From an uncultured Polaribacter sp. (GTDB taxonomy: Bacteria > Bacteroidota > Bacteroidia > Flavobacteriales > Flavobacteriaceae), in NCBI RefSeq assembly GCF_947497695.1, contig NZ_CANMHM010000001.1, positions 496,001-560,000 on the forward strand: a stretch of DNA of 64,000 bases, in the 5' to 3' direction. This document shows positions 63,547 through 64,000 of the stretch, piece by piece; positions within the stretch are counted from its first letter, which is position 1; the number at the start of each line of letters is the position of its first letter. A model generated the notes under the pieces. That model saw nothing but the letters and a program-made list of their open reading frames with translations, did no database searches and was not told the origin of the DNA. A program made the position numbers and the translations under genes.

Positions 63547-64000
63547 ACTTTCTTCTTTTCAGGAATGGCAACAAAATCTTTTAAATAAAAAGGTTCAAAA
63601 TAAGCGACATTTTCAATGTCGTTTTTTTTGTATTTATTAAAAGATAAATTTGCCATTTCTTTAGCTGAAGGGAATTTATCATCCACAAAAACAGCATTTT
63701 TATGGGTAATAACTTCTTTACATTTTTGAGCTCCATCGCCTAAAAAATATACAGTTCCTGCTTCTAAATATTCAGCAAAAGAACTTTCATCAATTATCTT
63801 TGCTTTTGTTTCTTCTATTTGTTGATGATTCTTATCAAAAACAGCAGCATATACTTCCATTCTTCTGGCATCTAACATTGCTACAATAGTTCCTTTATCA
63901 ATAGAAATAGATGTTGATAAAGATTTTAAGGTATCAACAGCAATTAAAGGCTTGTTAAAAGCAAAACAAAGCCCTTTTGCAGCAGAAACTCCAATTCTTA
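63543..64000 (-). CDS. tsaB: tRNA threonylcarbamoyladenosine biosynthesis protein TsaB (N-terminus cut by the window edge)
   Basis: The frame is open to the right edge. The visible 152 codons include GVSAAKGLCFAF, KPLIAVDTLKSLS and AMLDARRMEVYAAVFD, the TsaB signature in which the protein partners TsaD and TsaE to make the t6A modification of ANN-reading tRNAs. The start lies beyond the window. The C-terminus YFEPFYLKDFVAIPEKKKV overlaps mscS by 4 bases in a convergent arrangement. Confidence 0.92.
   Translation of the reverse strand, partial: RIGVSAAKGLCFAFNKPLIAVDTLKSLSTSISIDKGTIVAMLDARRMEVYAAVFDKNHQQIEETKAKIIDESSFAEYLEAGTVYFLGDGAQKCKEVITHKNAVFVDDKFPSAKEMANLSFNKYKKNDIENVAYFEPFYLKDFVAIPEKKKV

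Overview
The window comes from a low-GC member of the Bacteroidota, almost certainly a marine-type Flavobacteriaceae (Polaribacter/Tenacibaculum-like). The evidence is strong A+T richness, recurrent Bacteroidota promoter elements of the TAnnTTTG type, SprA (the type IX secretion pore) in the ruvA-sprA-gcvH order, T9SS C-terminal sorting domains, and families such as DUF4175 and DUF5686. No tRNA, rRNA or CRISPR was seen.

Bases 1-2760 are the right end of an integrated element: the C-terminal half of a TraD/HerA-like DNA-pumping ATPase with a nuclease-like tail, then a large serine recombinase. The element sits inside an ssb gene, of which only the last 59 codons remain (2744-2923). From 3 to 16 kb there is ordinary chromosome: a dicarboxylate symporter; a histidine kinase and response-regulator/Crp fusion with a universal stress protein; a ribosome hibernation factor; a two-subunit molybdenum hydroxylase exported by Tat; recA divergent from dinD; a sugar epimerase; a pseudouridine synthase; and rpiB.

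Bases 16187-17844 hold no gene. The part next to rpiB (16239-16706) contains eight 9-mers of the form TTATNNACA, like DnaA boxes, followed by about 1 kb of extremely A+T-rich DNA. Three parS-like sites surround mnmG 17-19 kb away. Together these make a candidate replication origin and centromere region, the main hypothesis from this window. Between them lie three tandem T9SS-exported paralogues, rnr, tatA, an OmpA-like/HhH pair, an SPFH protein, gltX, a DUF4175 giant and ybeY.

From 36 to 50 kb there are metabolic and repair genes (panB, a 2-hydroxyacid dehydrogenase, mutS between two SpoU methyltransferases, moaD-like), an ECF sigma factor with a small zinc-type anti-sigma candidate, a stress-type helical protein, and a four-helix-bundle gene in a cassette with terminal inverted repeats. 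A family of imperfect-palindrome intergenic repeats recurs at least six times. From 50 to 64 kb all genes except the last run on the plus strand: maeB, ruvA, sprA, gcvH, a VanZ-like gene, tonB, a DUF1304 gene, mscS, and finally tsaB on the minus strand, cut by the right edge.

Functional links within the window: the three sorting-domain proteins would leave the cell through the SprA pore; the molybdenum enzyme would use the Tat pathway to which the two TatA-like proteins belong; TonB and the outer-membrane barrels serve envelope transport; RecA, DinD, RuvA and MutS form a DNA repair set.
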